Shown: positions 17,791 through 27,205, counted from the first letter of the stretch. The stretch: 64,000 nucleotides of DNA from Rickettsia endosymbiont of Cardiosporidium cionae (GCF_015476335.1 NZ_JADAQY010000001.1:234631-298630), one strand, 5' to 3'. Notes: a model not told the origin generated them from the letters alone. A program made the numbers and translations.

Positions 17791-20526
17791 TTATTCAGCA
17801 GAATATAGCCCATTCACCACATCTTCTTCAATAAGAGAAGCTGAAGCGACGTGATTATCTTTATCTGTATTAAATAATTTCACTCCACTACTAACACGCC
17901 CAGTAGCTCTGATAGCATCTAACCTTGACCTTATCACTTGACCTTTATTAGTGATAATCATTATTTCATTTTTTATATTTGCTTTGATAGCTAATGCTAC
18001 TTGACCAGTTTTTTTTGAAATACTCATATTAATAACACCCTGCCCACCTCTAGATGTAACACGATATTCATACACAGAGCTACTTTTAGCTATCCCATTT
18101 TCTCCTATAGTAAGTATAAAATCTTCAGATTGAGCCATTTCTAAAATTTTGCTAAATTCCAGATTTAAACTAGAAGTATCTATATTAGATTTTTTAAGAA
18201 TTGATTCTAAATTACTAGATCCAAAATTTTCTATATTACTCATAAATTTAATACGTTTGATAAATGGTATTGATAAATATGCCTCGCGTTCTTGGATGTT
18301 TGTATTCAAACCTTGAATAATTTCCATAGATATAACTGCATCTTTATCCTGTACTAGCTTTATTCCCTTTATACCTCTAGAAGTTCTGCCCTTAAATACC
18401 CTAATACTATTTACAGGGAAACGTATAGCCTTACCAAATCTAGTAGCTAAAAATACATGCTCATTTTTATTACATACTTTAACATCAACCAACTTTTCGC
18501 CATTTTCAAGAGATATAGCAATTTTGCCACTAGATAAAAGCTTAGTAAAATCTTGTAAAGCATTTCTCCTAACTAATCCACTAGAAATGACAAACATAAG
18601 ATATAAACTATCCCAGCTATTTTGATCTTGGGGCAATGGCATGATAGTTGTAATTTTTTCACCAGATTGCAACGGCAATAAATTAATTATAGGCTGCCCT
18701 CTACTTTGTAGATTCCCTAACGGTAATTTATAAAATTTTAAACTATAAACCTTACCTATATTAGAAAAAAACAATAAACTACTATGGGTATTATCTACAA
18801 ATATTTTTGTAGTAATATCTTCATCTTTCATTAGTAACCCTGCTCTACCCTTACCTCCTCTTTTCTGAGATTTATAATGAGCTAATGGTACACGTTTAAT
18901 ATAACCACTATGAGTTACTGTTACCACCATATCTTCTTTTTCTATTAGATCCTCTAAATTATGTTCTATATCTTCTAAGTAGATCTCTGTTAATCTTGAA
19001 GTATTGAATTTTTCTTTTACTTCTAGCAACTCTGATTTTAAAACAGATAATAATGTATCTCTAGAACTTAAAATGTTAATATATTTTGATATTTCATTTT
19101 TTAAAAACCTCAGTTCCTCTTCGAGCTTATTTTTTTCTATCATTGTCAAACGCTGTAATTTCATATCTAAAATTGCCTTAATCTGGTGCTCTGTTAAAGC
19201 AATTTTATTATTCTTGATTGTCACTAAATTTTCATCAATCAACATAATGATATCAAGAATATCAGTACAATCCCAAAATTTCTCTAATAACAAGCTTTTA
19301 GCTTCTGCTACACTAGCTGAATTTCTAATAATAGAAATCACCAAATCAAGATTATTGATTGCAATCATCAACCCAACCAATAAATGGGCTCTATCTTTAG
19401 ATTTATTTAATAAGAAAATACTGCGTTTCGTTACTATTTCCTCTCTAAACTCTATAAATGCTGCTATAATCTCCTTTATATTCATTACTTTAGGCATATT
19501 TTTATCAAGGGCTAGCAGTGTGATTCCAAAACTACTTTGCAGCGGAGTATAAGAATATAGTTGATTAAGTAATAATTTTGGATTTGCATATTTTTTCATT
19601 TCAATTACTACCCTTATACCATCTTTATTTGATTCATCTCTGATATCACTTATGGAAACAATTTTCTTATCCTTGACTAAATCTGCAATTTTTTCTATTA
19701 ACTTAGATTTATTAACCATATATGGTATTTCAGTGATAATAATAGTATTTTTATCATCAGCATTATTTTCTATATTGCATCTCCCCCTACAAGTTATAAC
19801 GGATTTACCAGTTAAATATGCTTCTTGAATTGACTTAGCGCCTAATATTACCCCTCCAGTTGGAAAATCCGGACCTTTTATAAATTTCAACATATCAATT
19901 ATGTCAATGTCATGATTATCGATATATGCCAAACAAGCATCGATGACTTCTCCTATATTATGCGTAGGAATATTGGTAGCCATACCAACAGCTATCCCCC
20001 CACTACCATTGACCAACAAATTAGGGAATACAGATGGCAGTACCCTAGGCTCATACTCAGAGTCATCATAATTAAGAGTAAAATCCACTGTATCTTTATC
20101 TATATCAGAAAGCAAAGAGGAACTAATTTTTGCCAATCTAGATTCAGTATATCTCATTGCAGCCGGAGCATCTCCATCTACAGAACCGAAATTCCCTTGG
20201 CCATCAACCAGAGGAATTCTAAGAGAAAATTCTTGAGCCATCCTTACTAAAGCATCATAAACTGCAACATCTCCATGAGGATGATATTTACCTATGACAT
20301 CACCTACGATTCTGGCAGATTTTTTATAAGATTTATCATGGCTATAGCCCCCAGAGTGCATCGCGAATAAAATACGACGGTGAACGGGCTTCAATCCATC
20401 TCGTACATCAGGTATAGCTCTGCTAATAATTACGCTCATTGCATAATCCATGTAGGAGCGTTGCATCTCAGTTTCAAAACTTATAGGTAAAATATCTCTA
20501 TCTGTTGATTCTAAATTATCATCCAT
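17791..20526 (-). CDS. gyrA: DNA gyrase subunit A
   Basis: 911 residues, full length. Seen: the N-terminal region with [20 protein letters not shown], the resistance-determining stretch [20 protein letters not shown], the catalytic Tyr in AMRYTESRL, the GyrA box [12 protein letters not shown] in the C-terminal domain, and repeated beta-pinwheel motifs to the end. It introduces negative supercoils with GyrB. The residue corresponding to E. coli Ser83 is Val (V87 here, codon 20266-20268) while the Asp87 equivalent is kept; Ser83 changes are the classic quinolone-resistance site. GyrA rather than ParC is chosen because of the GyrA box. ATG start. Confidence 0.97.
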   Translation of the reverse strand: MDDNLESTDRDILPISFETEMQRSYMDYAMSVIISRAIPDVRDGLKPVHRRILFAMHSGGYSHDKSYKKSARIVGDVIGKYHPHGDVAVYDALVRMAQEFSLRIPLVDGQGNFGSVDGDAPAAMRYTESRLAKISSSLLSDIDKDTVDFTLNYDDSEYEPRVLPSVFPNLLVNGSGGIAVGMATNIPTHNIGEVIDACLAYIDNHDIDIIDMLKFIKGPDFPTGGVILGAKSIQEAYLTGKSVITCRGRCNIENNADDKNTIIITEIPYMVNKSKLIEKIADLVKDKKIVSISDIRDESNKDGIRVVIEMKKYANPKLLLNQLYSYTPLQSSFGITLLALDKNMPKVMNIKEIIAAFIEFREEIVTKRSIFLLNKSKDRAHLLVGLMIAINNLDLVISIIRNSASVAEAKSLLLEKFWDCTDILDIIMLIDENLVTIKNNKIALTEHQIKAILDMKLQRLTMIEKNKLEEELRFLKNEISKYINILSSRDTLLSVLKSELLEVKEKFNTSRLTEIYLEDIEHNLEDLIEKEDMVVTVTHSGYIKRVPLAHYKSQKRGGKGRAGLLMKDEDITTKIFVDNTHSSLLFFSNIGKVYSLKFYKLPLGNLQSRGQPIINLLPLQSGEKITTIMPLPQDQNSWDSLYLMFVISSGLVRRNALQDFTKLLSSGKIAISLENGEKLVDVKVCNKNEHVFLATRFGKAIRFPVNSIRVFKGRTSRGIKGIKLVQDKDAVISMEIIQGLNTNIQEREAYLSIPFIKRIKFMSNIENFGSSNLESILKKSNIDTSSLNLEFSKILEMAQSEDFILTIGENGIAKSSSVYEYRVTSRGGQGVINMSISKKTGQVALAIKANIKNEIMIITNKGQVIRSRLDAIRATGRVSSGVKLFNTDKDNHVASASLIEEDVVNGLYSAE

Positions 20527-21046
20527 ATCTAACTATTTAATCTGTATAAATATTAAAACTATATGTATCAAAACAACAAATACTTGCAATAAAAACTGAT
20601 ACAAAACATTGAATAAATCTTTTTAAGATGCTAGATCTACACCCTAGATTTTCTATGCACCACAGACAACATTCTATTGCTATTAACAAAAGATTACAAT
20701 AAGATAATTGATAATTTTGTTTATTTAATCTATAGTAAACAAATAGGAAAATAGACAAATAATATCAATTAAAATCCTCCAATTAATAATCTTGATAATT
20801 GAGTCAATAAAAATTACTACTAAAACTCTACAAATAACATCGATAATATTGTTAAGTAATTTTCATATATAGATACATAAATGTCACAGATTAAAATTAT
20901 TTCTATATTTTATTGAAAAAAATACTAGATAAATTGATAAAAAAACATTATATTACGTGGCTGTCTAACTGTACTTAGTTAAAAACTAAAACATTTAGAT
21001 GATAAATTGTTAATCTTATTCAATTAAACTTATATAAATAAACAGA
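20527..21046. other. Intergenic region between divergent gyrA and the OMP gene
   Basis: 520 AT-rich bases that must carry both promoters. A minus-strand frame at 20537-20758 is Cys/Ile-rich without a family pattern and I take it as spurious. I see no palindrome or consensus promoter I would defend. Confidence 0.45.
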
Positions 21047-21895
21047 ATGAAAATTAAAAAAATACTAATACAATGCGGTATGTTGTCATTACTCTCTACA
21101 ACAATTTTAGCAGATACAAATAATACTGCTCCAGATAGAAACGGGGTATATCTAAATTTCGGAGGTGGGATTAAATTTTTCTCTAATAAATTCAAACTAG
21201 TAAGTGAAAAAGGAACAAAGGATTTCAGTTCCAAGGTTGCCCCTATGTTTTTTGGAGGGATAGGATATAGTTTTTCAAATAGATTTGCAGCAGAGTTGAA
21301 TTACACATACTATGATTTACCTTTAAAAAAATTTTCACTCTCTAAGAACAAACAAGAAGACATCGATAACTTTCTAAGAGTTACAGGTATAGATTCGCAG
21401 AATGAGGATGGCAACAAATTGAAATCACAGCAATTTAAATTCACATCTCATGCAATAATTATAAGCGGAAGATATAACTGGAATAATGAAGATTTCGGAC
21501 CTATAAAATTGTCTTCTAAATTAGGTATAGGAATAAATTTTATGAACTTTAGTAGTAATACAAAATTATCAAATCCTAACGATAATAGCACAGCAATAAC
21601 TGAAATTAATATGCAAGGCAAAAATGCAGTAGGTTTTGCTGCAACTGTTGATAACATTGCGTCAATACCTTTATCAGATAATGTAGATTTAGACTTGGGT
21701 CTACAAGTTGCTTTTTTAGGTAAACCTTCTGATAAAATAAAGAGCGTAAAAATTAAAGGCAATAACCTTGACTCAGAATCAACAAAAAAGTTACAAGAAG
21801 TGATAAAAACAGGATACAATGAAGCTCCAGAAATTAAATTTAAAAATAGAACTGTTGCTATGAGTGTACTTCTAGGTCTCAGGGTACATCTATAA
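21047..21895 (+). CDS. Outer membrane beta-barrel surface protein
   Basis: 282 residues. Signal peptide MKIKKILIQCGMLSLLSTTILA with cleavage near residues 22-24. Then alternating strands typical of an eight- to ten-stranded barrel: GVYLNFGGGIKFF, APMFFGGIGYSFSNRFAAEL, NYTYYDL, AIIISGRYNW, LSSKLGIGINF and a C-terminal strand ending VLLGLRVHL (aromatic or hydrophobic terminal residues expected for Bam recognition). It belongs to the broad OMP/P44-Msp2-like and OmpA-like barrel group; I cannot assign it to one family. Probably a major surface antigen: long AT-rich leader and a strong terminator-like hairpin behind it. Confidence 0.8.
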   Translation: MKIKKILIQCGMLSLLSTTILADTNNTAPDRNGVYLNFGGGIKFFSNKFKLVSEKGTKDFSSKVAPMFFGGIGYSFSNRFAAELNYTYYDLPLKKFSLSKNKQEDIDNFLRVTGIDSQNEDGNKLKSQQFKFTSHAIIISGRYNWNNEDFGPIKLSSKLGIGINFMNFSSNTKLSNPNDNSTAITEINMQGKNAVGFAATVDNIASIPLSDNVDLDLGLQVAFLGKPSDKIKSVKIKGNNLDSESTKKLQEVIKTGYNEAPEIKFKNRTVAMSVLLGLRVHL

Positions 21896-21937
21896 AAAGA
21901 TATGATTATAATAAGTTAAGTAAGAAGTAAAAGAAGT

Positions 21938-21998
21938 AAAAAGGGTAGGTTAGCCCCATTGTAGCACATAACTTACTTTGGCTGCAACTGCCCTTTTT
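21938..21998 (+). terminator. Terminator-like hairpin after the OMP gene
   Basis: A 61-base imperfect inverted repeat: AAAAAGGG (21938-21945) pairs with CCCTTTTT (21991-21998). An inner set pairs GTT with AAC and GCC with GGC around a loop of about 24 bases. The 3' arm ends in five T, as in rho-independent terminators, 43 bases after the OMP stop. The A-tract and T-tract make it potentially functional in both directions. The large loop is unusual. The rest of 21896-22217 is AT-rich with nothing else seen. Confidence 0.6.
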
Positions 21999-22217
21999 AG
22001 GAGTTATTAATCAAATTAATTGTTGTTGTTATTTAGTAAATTTTAAAAATCGCTGATTTCACTTAGATAGATATTACATATTTTTTTTGAACCTCTTATA
22101 TTTTATTATATTAATAAATATTAATTTTTTGATTGAAATAAAAGTAAATATATTTTAATATATATTTATACGGTGAATGAAAATTGTTAAGTTTACTGAA
22201 CTAAGCAATAGTTTGTA

Positions 22218-22493
22218 ATGTTTTTTCTCTCAGTAGTTATATTTATTATATCAATTCTATTGAATCCAACTGCTATATTTAAAAATATACTACCTTATAA
22301 CTATCACATTCAAAAAGCTGACCTTAACACTGACTTTGTTTTAGATAATCTTATTGGGGCCTCTCAATTAAATAAAGAAAAACTAAATATATGCCCTATC
22401 ACTCAGCTAAATGGAAGTGAAAAAGATAACGAATACCTGTATCTAATACTAAGCATCATTTTAATAAAATTAGCCCATAATAAAGTTATATGA
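22218..22493 (+). CDS. Possible small membrane or exported protein
   Basis: 91 residues, ATG start, not recognised. The N-terminus MFFLSVVIFIISILLN is hydrophobic enough for a signal peptide or anchor, the middle is polar, and LYLILSIILIKLA near the end is hydrophobic again. There is no family motif and AT-rich DNA readily yields such frames, so it could be spurious. It stands between the OMP terminator and the convergent fliJ-like gene. Confidence 0.35.
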   Translation: MFFLSVVIFIISILLNPTAIFKNILPYNYHIQKADLNTDFVLDNLIGASQLNKEKLNICPITQLNGSEKDNEYLYLILSIILIKLAHNKVI

Positions 22494-22517
22494 AATATAT
22501 TGCTAGTATATTATAGA

Positions 22518-22964
22518 TCAACCTAAATCATGTTTTTTATCCTTATCAGCGTGATTTTGTATATAATACTCGTCAAGAGATGATTGCTCTGATTTTTTTT
22601 CTTGCTCTATTTGGATTTGTATATTATTCGCTAGCAATGTTTCATATTGCTTTAACTCAGTAAAATGCTTTAATAACTCATCTTGAACCAACGCTAGTTT
22701 ATTGTTAATATCGGCAATTTTATTAAGTAAATCTGTATTTAAAGAATCTGTAGATGAGATATAATCATTCAATATAGGTAAATATTCTGGTGAATAATAT
22801 TTTTGGATTTCATGTTTTTGATTATCCTGTAAGATGCATAATTGGCTTTTTAATGAATCTCTATTAGTATTGTATTTTCGAATAACATTTTGTAGTTCTA
22901 ATATATCATTTTTTTTGATTTTGATTAAATTGTTTAGAGTATTACTGTGATTCACTAAACCCAT
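22518..22964 (-). CDS. FliJ/YscO-like coiled-coil stalk protein
   Basis: 148 residues from the ATG at 22964; a TTG at 22976 would add four. Almost wholly charged helix with heptad-like spacing (for example IKKNDILELQNVIRKYNTNR and IADINNKLALVQDELLKHF), no membrane segment, acidic/basic tail. Sequence alone gives no firm family, but a helical hairpin of about 150 residues encoded 20 bases behind a FliI-type ATPase is the standard position and shape of FliJ, the central stalk that turns in the ATPase ring. Function therefore rests on context. Confidence 0.6.
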   Translation of the reverse strand: MGLVNHSNTLNNLIKIKKNDILELQNVIRKYNTNRDSLKSQLCILQDNQKHEIQKYYSPEYLPILNDYISSTDSLNTDLLNKIADINNKLALVQDELLKHFTELKQYETLLANNIQIQIEQEKKSEQSSLDEYYIQNHADKDKKHDLG

Positions 22965-22984
22965 AAACTCAATCAAAGCATTAT

Positions 22985-24313
22985 TTAATTAGAGATAATT
23001 TGTTCCAGTGCTTGGTAAGCATCTTCAATAGAACAATACTCATCAGGCGCCTGCCTAATTAATTCATCTATTTTTCTGTAATATTTAATTGCAAGATCCA
23101 CTTCAGGATTTGAATTATGTTTGTAGGCTCCTATCTTAATAAGATCTGACATATCTTCATAAAGTGCAATATATTTTTTAGCACGGTTAATATTCCTATT
23201 TTGCAACTCAGTATTACACCCAGGTAGCATCCTAGAAATACTTTTTAATATATCGACAGCAGGATATCTATTTCGTTCAGCAATACTGCGGTTCAATACT
23301 ATATGACCATCCAACACACCTCTCATAGCGTCACTTATGGGTTCATTATGATCATCTCCTTCAACCAATACAGAAAATAAGCCAGTGATACTAGAACTTT
23401 TAGTACCAGGACCTGCTCTTTCTAGTATTTTTGGTAATTCACTAAAAACTGAGGCAGTATAACCTTTAGAAGTTGGAGCCTCACCAAGGGCTAAACCTAT
23501 TTCTCTTTGTGCCATAGCAAATCTGGTCATAGAATCTATTATACACAACACTTCTTTATTTTGATCTCTAAAATACTCAGCGATAGTCATTGTTAAATAA
23601 GTTGCCCTCTTTCTCATTAGCGCAGATTCATTACCATTTGCTACAACTATTACTGCATTTTTAAGCCCTTCTTTACCCAGATATTTATTAATAAATTCTT
23701 TGCTTTCTCTGCTTCTTTCTCCTATTAATCCAATAATCTTTACATCAAAATTTGCATTTCTAGTTAACATAGAAATTAGCACAGACTTGCCTACTCCACT
23801 ACCAGAAAAAATACCCATACGCTGCCCCCTACAACAGCTAGCAAATATATCTATCGCTTTTATACCCATTTCTACTTTATTTCCAACTATATTACGTTTT
23901 TGTGAAGGGATAACATTAGCTCTAAGCTGATACTGTTTTGTACCCCTTTTCATTATAGAATCTGCGTAATCATCTATAGGATTGCCAAAAGCATCCAGCA
24001 TTCTACCAAGCCAGGTCATATCCGGGTATATGCTAGAGTATATATCCCCTAAGACCCGTACTTCAGAACCAGTGCTGAGACCTGCTATATCTCCAAATGG
24101 CATCAATATAGTAACATCTTTATTAAAACCTATGACTTCAGAAAGGATAATTTCTTTTTTATTCTTTTCTATACTGCAAATACTACCAATAAAAGAATGC
24201 CGCTCTATGCCTACACATTCTATAGTGGTAATATGTATTTTTATTATTTTACCATAGATACTTACTGCAGGAATCAGATCCAGTGAAAATTTCAAATCAT
24301 CAATAACTGACAT
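22985..24313 (-). CDS. fliI: FliI/YscN-type export ATPase
   Basis: 442 residues, full length. Seen: an N-terminal beta domain, then LGRMLDAFGNPID (about 102-114), Walker A GSGVGKS at 171-177, the catalytic-Glu motif LIGERSRE around 196-203, Walker B VLCIIDSMTR around 255-264, and the type III ATPase signature LGEAPTSKGYTASVFSELPK near 276-295. The last motif separates FliI/YscN from F1 ATPase alpha/beta and Rho. It energises unfolding and docking of type III export substrates. Only a FliJ-like protein and an EAL protein accompany it; no FlhA, FliF or rod genes are in the window. Confidence 0.93.
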   Translation of the reverse strand: MSVIDDLKFSLDLIPAVSIYGKIIKIHITTIECVGIERHSFIGSICSIEKNKKEIILSEVIGFNKDVTILMPFGDIAGLSTGSEVRVLGDIYSSIYPDMTWLGRMLDAFGNPIDDYADSIMKRGTKQYQLRANVIPSQKRNIVGNKVEMGIKAIDIFASCCRGQRMGIFSGSGVGKSVLISMLTRNANFDVKIIGLIGERSRESKEFINKYLGKEGLKNAVIVVANGNESALMRKRATYLTMTIAEYFRDQNKEVLCIIDSMTRFAMAQREIGLALGEAPTSKGYTASVFSELPKILERAGPGTKSSSITGLFSVLVEGDDHNEPISDAMRGVLDGHIVLNRSIAERNRYPAVDILKSISRMLPGCNTELQNRNINRAKKYIALYEDMSDLIKIGAYKHNSNPEVDLAIKYYRKIDELIRQAPDEYCSIEDAYQALEQIISN

Positions 24314-24329
24314 ATTTCATATTAGTTAA

Positions 24330-25520
24330 TTAATCTATTCTTTTATTTGATGCAGGCAATAAAAAATTACCTTGTATTGCATCTATATTCATATACTGTA
24401 AAAACTTTGCTACTTCAGCATTTTCAACAAATTCTGCTACAGTATTAAGTCCAAAATGATTGGAAATTTTAATCATTATTTCAACAAAAAATCTATTATG
24501 ATTATTACTTAGTATATTGGTGATATAACTTCCATCAATTTTAATAATATCTATAGGTAATTTCCATAATTGCTTAAAGGAAGTAAATCCAGCTCCAAAA
24601 TCATCTAATGCGAATGAACAACCTAATTTGTGTAATCTATTAATAAATTTTTTAGTTAGATAAATATTATCATTTAAATTAGTTTCTGTAATTTCTATTA
24701 TTAAACGTACTGCAACAGATTTATCAGATAGTAACTCTTCGGCAACGTTCAGTACTTCTGAATCTACAATACCAATATTAGATATATTAATTGATAATTT
24801 TAATTTAGGATCTTTTTTTAGCTCTGTAATTGCCATATTAAATACCTTGATATCTATTATTGTACTTAATTTTCTAGTTCTTATGTAAGGCATTATAGAA
24901 CCTACGGATATAAAATCATTTCCATCATAAACTCTAAGTAAGCATTCATAATAGACAATATGACCATTTTTACAATCCACTATAGGCTGATACATAAATT
25001 TTATTTTACTATCATCAAAAATAGATGACTTAAGTAAAGTAATTTTAGTATTACGTTCATATAGGTTTACAAATTCTAATAAATTTTCTTCATAACAATA
25101 AAATTTATATTTATGATTGAATATCCCATAATTCAGTAAATTATCTAGCATGACCACATCATAAGATGCGCTGCTATAGCTAGCACTAGAAGATACTACA
25201 TCAATAATGATGTCAGGATATTCTATATTATAATACATACCTGTTTGCTCTAAAATTTTCAAAGCAAGCTTTTTAGTAGTTGAAATATCAAAATCAAGCA
25301 ATATATAATGTTTAGAAATGTCATCTGAAGGTAACACATCAGAAATTCCAAAATCTTTGCAAACTTCTAATACAATTTCAGTAAAGATTTTTTTAATGTT
25401 AGTCACATTATGATTCAAAATAGATATCTCATAACGATTAACTAATTCTACCAACAAAACTCTCCTATCAATATTTTTACTTAGGGCACTCCGCATTTGA
25501 GATTCCAAATAATTATTCAT
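24330..25520 (-). CDS. EAL-domain cyclic-di-GMP phosphodiesterase with degenerate GGDEF-like N-terminus
   Basis: 396 residues from the ATG at 25520 (a GTG at 25529 would add three). The EAL domain fills residues 170-390: MYQPIVD, then E192CLLR196 in place of EALLR, N245 in LSINIS, E276 in IEITE, the pair D306-D307 in ALDDFGAG, K327 in IIKIDGSYI, E363 in VAEFVE and Q383 in IQGN. All metal and catalytic residues of active EAL enzymes are therefore present, and hydrolysis of c-di-GMP to pGpG is expected. Residues 20-150 resemble a diguanylate-cyclase fold without the GGDEF signature and may be regulatory. No transmembrane segment. The gene starts the EAL-fliI-fliJ row, 16 bases before fliI. Confidence 0.88.
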   Translation of the reverse strand: MNNYLESQMRSALSKNIDRRVLLVELVNRYEISILNHNVTNIKKIFTEIVLEVCKDFGISDVLPSDDISKHYILLDFDISTTKKLALKILEQTGMYYNIEYPDIIIDVVSSSASYSSASYDVVMLDNLLNYGIFNHKYKFYCYEENLLEFVNLYERNTKITLLKSSIFDDSKIKFMYQPIVDCKNGHIVYYECLLRVYDGNDFISVGSIMPYIRTRKLSTIIDIKVFNMAITELKKDPKLKLSINISNIGIVDSEVLNVAEELLSDKSVAVRLIIEITETNLNDNIYLTKKFINRLHKLGCSFALDDFGAGFTSFKQLWKLPIDIIKIDGSYITNILSNNHNRFFVEIMIKISNHFGLNTVAEFVENAEVAKFLQYMNIDAIQGNFLLPASNKRID

Positions 25521-25529
25521 TATATGCAC

Positions 25530-26109
25530 TTATTTGTATGAGGTATAAAACTGAAATACAGTATAGATATAAATTATAATAACATTATTAGCAATAAATT
25601 ATATATTAATTACTAAATCAAGTAAAAACTAACAGAAAATGATAGCATGTTATATATCAATAAGTAATACTACTAGATTAGTTAATCATTATTTACTCAA
25701 ACACGCGATATACTAATAATGCATACAAAATAATAATTATGTTTACCAATTATGATAAACAAGCTATATTAATTGAATTTATTAGGATATTATGATAATT
25801 AGTTAAAGAATGCTTTACTTAAAATATAAATTTTGTTGCCAATAACAAAGAGGATAAGGAATTACAAAAAATATCATTCAATAATATAAAATGTTTAAGC
25901 TCTCAATTATTAATAATCATTATTCTTTGTTTATCCGATATTATATGACAATTGATTAATAGTTTTAAAAATTATTATGAACTAAATGTCTTATATATGC
26001 TTGAGTAGTAGCTCCTAAATCTTGCGATCTAATTTTAATTTCCTTATACAAATACGACTCAAAAGAGTCAAATAATTTTATTAGCTATAATTCAAATACA
26101 AAAAATATT
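25530..26109. other. Intergenic region between divergent EAL and UbiK-like genes
   Basis: About 580 AT-rich bases with frequent stops in all frames. A short perfect hairpin GACTC-AAAA-GAGTC lies at 26056-26069, 40 bases before the UbiK-like start; it is not followed by a T-run. Otherwise I see nothing I can name. Confidence 0.45.
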
Positions 26110-26340
26110 ATGAACAAAAATATTTTTAAAATTTTACGTGGCACAGGCTCAATAATAAATCAAGGAAATGAAATAATAAAAAAGACTTGTAATGAGTATT
26201 TAGAGCTGAATTTAATTAAAGGAAATTATGTAACTCGAGAAGAGTTCAACCAATTAAGAAACAGTTTTTTAAAATTAAAAAATGACTTTGAAGTATTGAA
26301 GAACAGTCATGATATAAAAAAACCTGATAAAACACAATAG
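26110..26340 (+). CDS. Small coiled-coil protein, UbiK/BMFP-like
   Basis: 76 residues, ATG start. The C-terminal half GNYVTREEFNQLRNSFLKLK plus the following NDFEVLKN matches the pattern of the BMFP domain (V-x-REEF followed by a leucine-spaced coiled coil) found in UbiK/YqiC. Family knowledge: UbiK assists the UbiJ-scaffolded ubiquinone complex; BMFP proteins trimerise and can associate with membranes. Fits an organism with complex I and a COQ9 homologue. The N-terminal half (ILRGTGSIINQGNEIIKKTC) is less typical, so the assignment is moderate. Confidence 0.6.
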   Translation: MNKNIFKILRGTGSIINQGNEIIKKTCNEYLELNLIKGNYVTREEFNQLRNSFLKLKNDFEVLKNSHDIKKPDKTQ

Positions 26341-26492
26341 ACTTGACTCTATAATGTATAAAGATTTATGCATTTTTAATTGACATATATCATATTTAGT
26401 AATAGACTGCCGGGGTCAATGAGTGTGGGTTATAACCACCATACAATTTACAGTTTATAGTATAATGCAACATTATCCGATAAGATATTTTA

Positions 26493-26870
26493 ATGCCTAC
26501 AACTAATCAGCTAGTCAGATTCAATAGAAAATCCAAAATTCAAAAAAGTAACTCCCCTGCTTTGAAAAATAATCCTTTTTTAAAAGGAATTTGTACCTTG
26601 GTAAAAACTGTTACTCCTAAGAAACCTAATTCAGCTCAACGTAAAATGGCTAGAGTACGTCTTAGCAATGGAGAATACGTAAATGCATATATACCTGGCG
26701 AAGGCAATAATTTACAAGAACATTCCGCTGTCCTTGTAAGAGGGGGGAGAGTCCCTGATTTACCTGGAGTGAAATATCATATAGTACGTGGCGCTCTGGA
26801 TGCGCAGGGTGTTAAGTCTAGAAAACAAGGCCGTTCTAGATACGGTACTCCTATTAAAGGAATTTCCTAG
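26493..26870 (+). CDS. rpsL: 30S ribosomal protein S12
   Basis: 125 residues, full length. Seen: PTTNQLVR start, [20 protein letters not shown] with the streptomycin-site Lys43, [34 protein letters not shown] and the basic tail. S12 lines the decoding centre. Position 88, Lys in E. coli numbering, is Pro here (codon 26754-26756); from memory Rickettsia S12 also has VPDLPG. Ala-Leu-Arg-Lys of the usual KKPNSALRK is Ala-Gln-Arg-Lys. The gene is isolated: rpsG, fusA and tuf, which normally follow, are absent, and gltA faces it from the other side. Confidence 0.97.
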   Translation: MPTTNQLVRFNRKSKIQKSNSPALKNNPFLKGICTLVKTVTPKKPNSAQRKMARVRLSNGEYVNAYIPGEGNNLQEHSAVLVRGGRVPDLPGVKYHIVRGALDAQGVKSRKQGRSRYGTPIKGIS

Positions 26871-27205
26871 CATTTGGATATACATGAAACTTCTTCTTCA
26901 GTAAGAGACTCAACAACTACAGTGGGATGTTAAGTACTAATACATGAAGGTGCATATTTATTACCTTACCAGGGAGCTTAACAAGTGCATTAGAGGAAAA
27001 GTTAAATAATATATATTACTTATAGTATTGGTATTTTACTTTTTCCTGATTGTTCTACATGATTAAAAATAGTGCCGATTAATAATTACCACATGATGAT
27101 GAAATATACTTAACAAGGACTCATCATCGTATATGAAACCCTTTCCAGCAGATTCTGTTAAGAAGAAAATTTGTATATTTATTTGCACACAGCTTTCTTT
27201 GAACT
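26871..27205. other. Intergenic region with two inverted repeats (rpsL/gltA)
   Basis: 335 bases between convergent rpsL and gltA. An imperfect inverted repeat pairs AGGAAAAGTTAAA (26993-27005) with TTTACTTTTTCCT (27034-27046); its 3' arm is T-rich and could end rpsL transcription. A perfect 8-base repeat GATGATGA (27095-27102) / TCATCATC (27121-27128) follows, without a T-run. No open frame. Confidence 0.4.

Noticed and set aside
19004..19552. 182-codon plus-strand frame
   Set aside because: It is antisense to gyrA, whose reading is certain; the composition reflects AT-rich codon use.
20537..20758. 73-codon minus-strand frame next to gyrA
   Set aside because: Cys/Ile-rich, no family pattern, no spacing logic with gyrA; probably chance.
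21047..21895. Firm assignment to P44/Msp2
   Set aside because: Only the general barrel layout is visible; the conserved blocks of that family could not be verified without a search.
22985..24313. F1 ATPase alpha/beta or Rho
   Set aside because: The LGEAPTSKGYTASVFSELPK block and FliJ-like neighbour are specific to FliI/YscN.
26056..26069. Hairpin GACTC-AAAA-GAGTC upstream of the UbiK-like gene
   Set aside because: Short, no T-run, and such repeats are frequent by chance; recorded only as part of the intergenic entry.
25530..26109. Replication origin
   Set aside because: AT-rich but without a cluster of DnaA boxes or the flanking genes expected at Rickettsiales origins.
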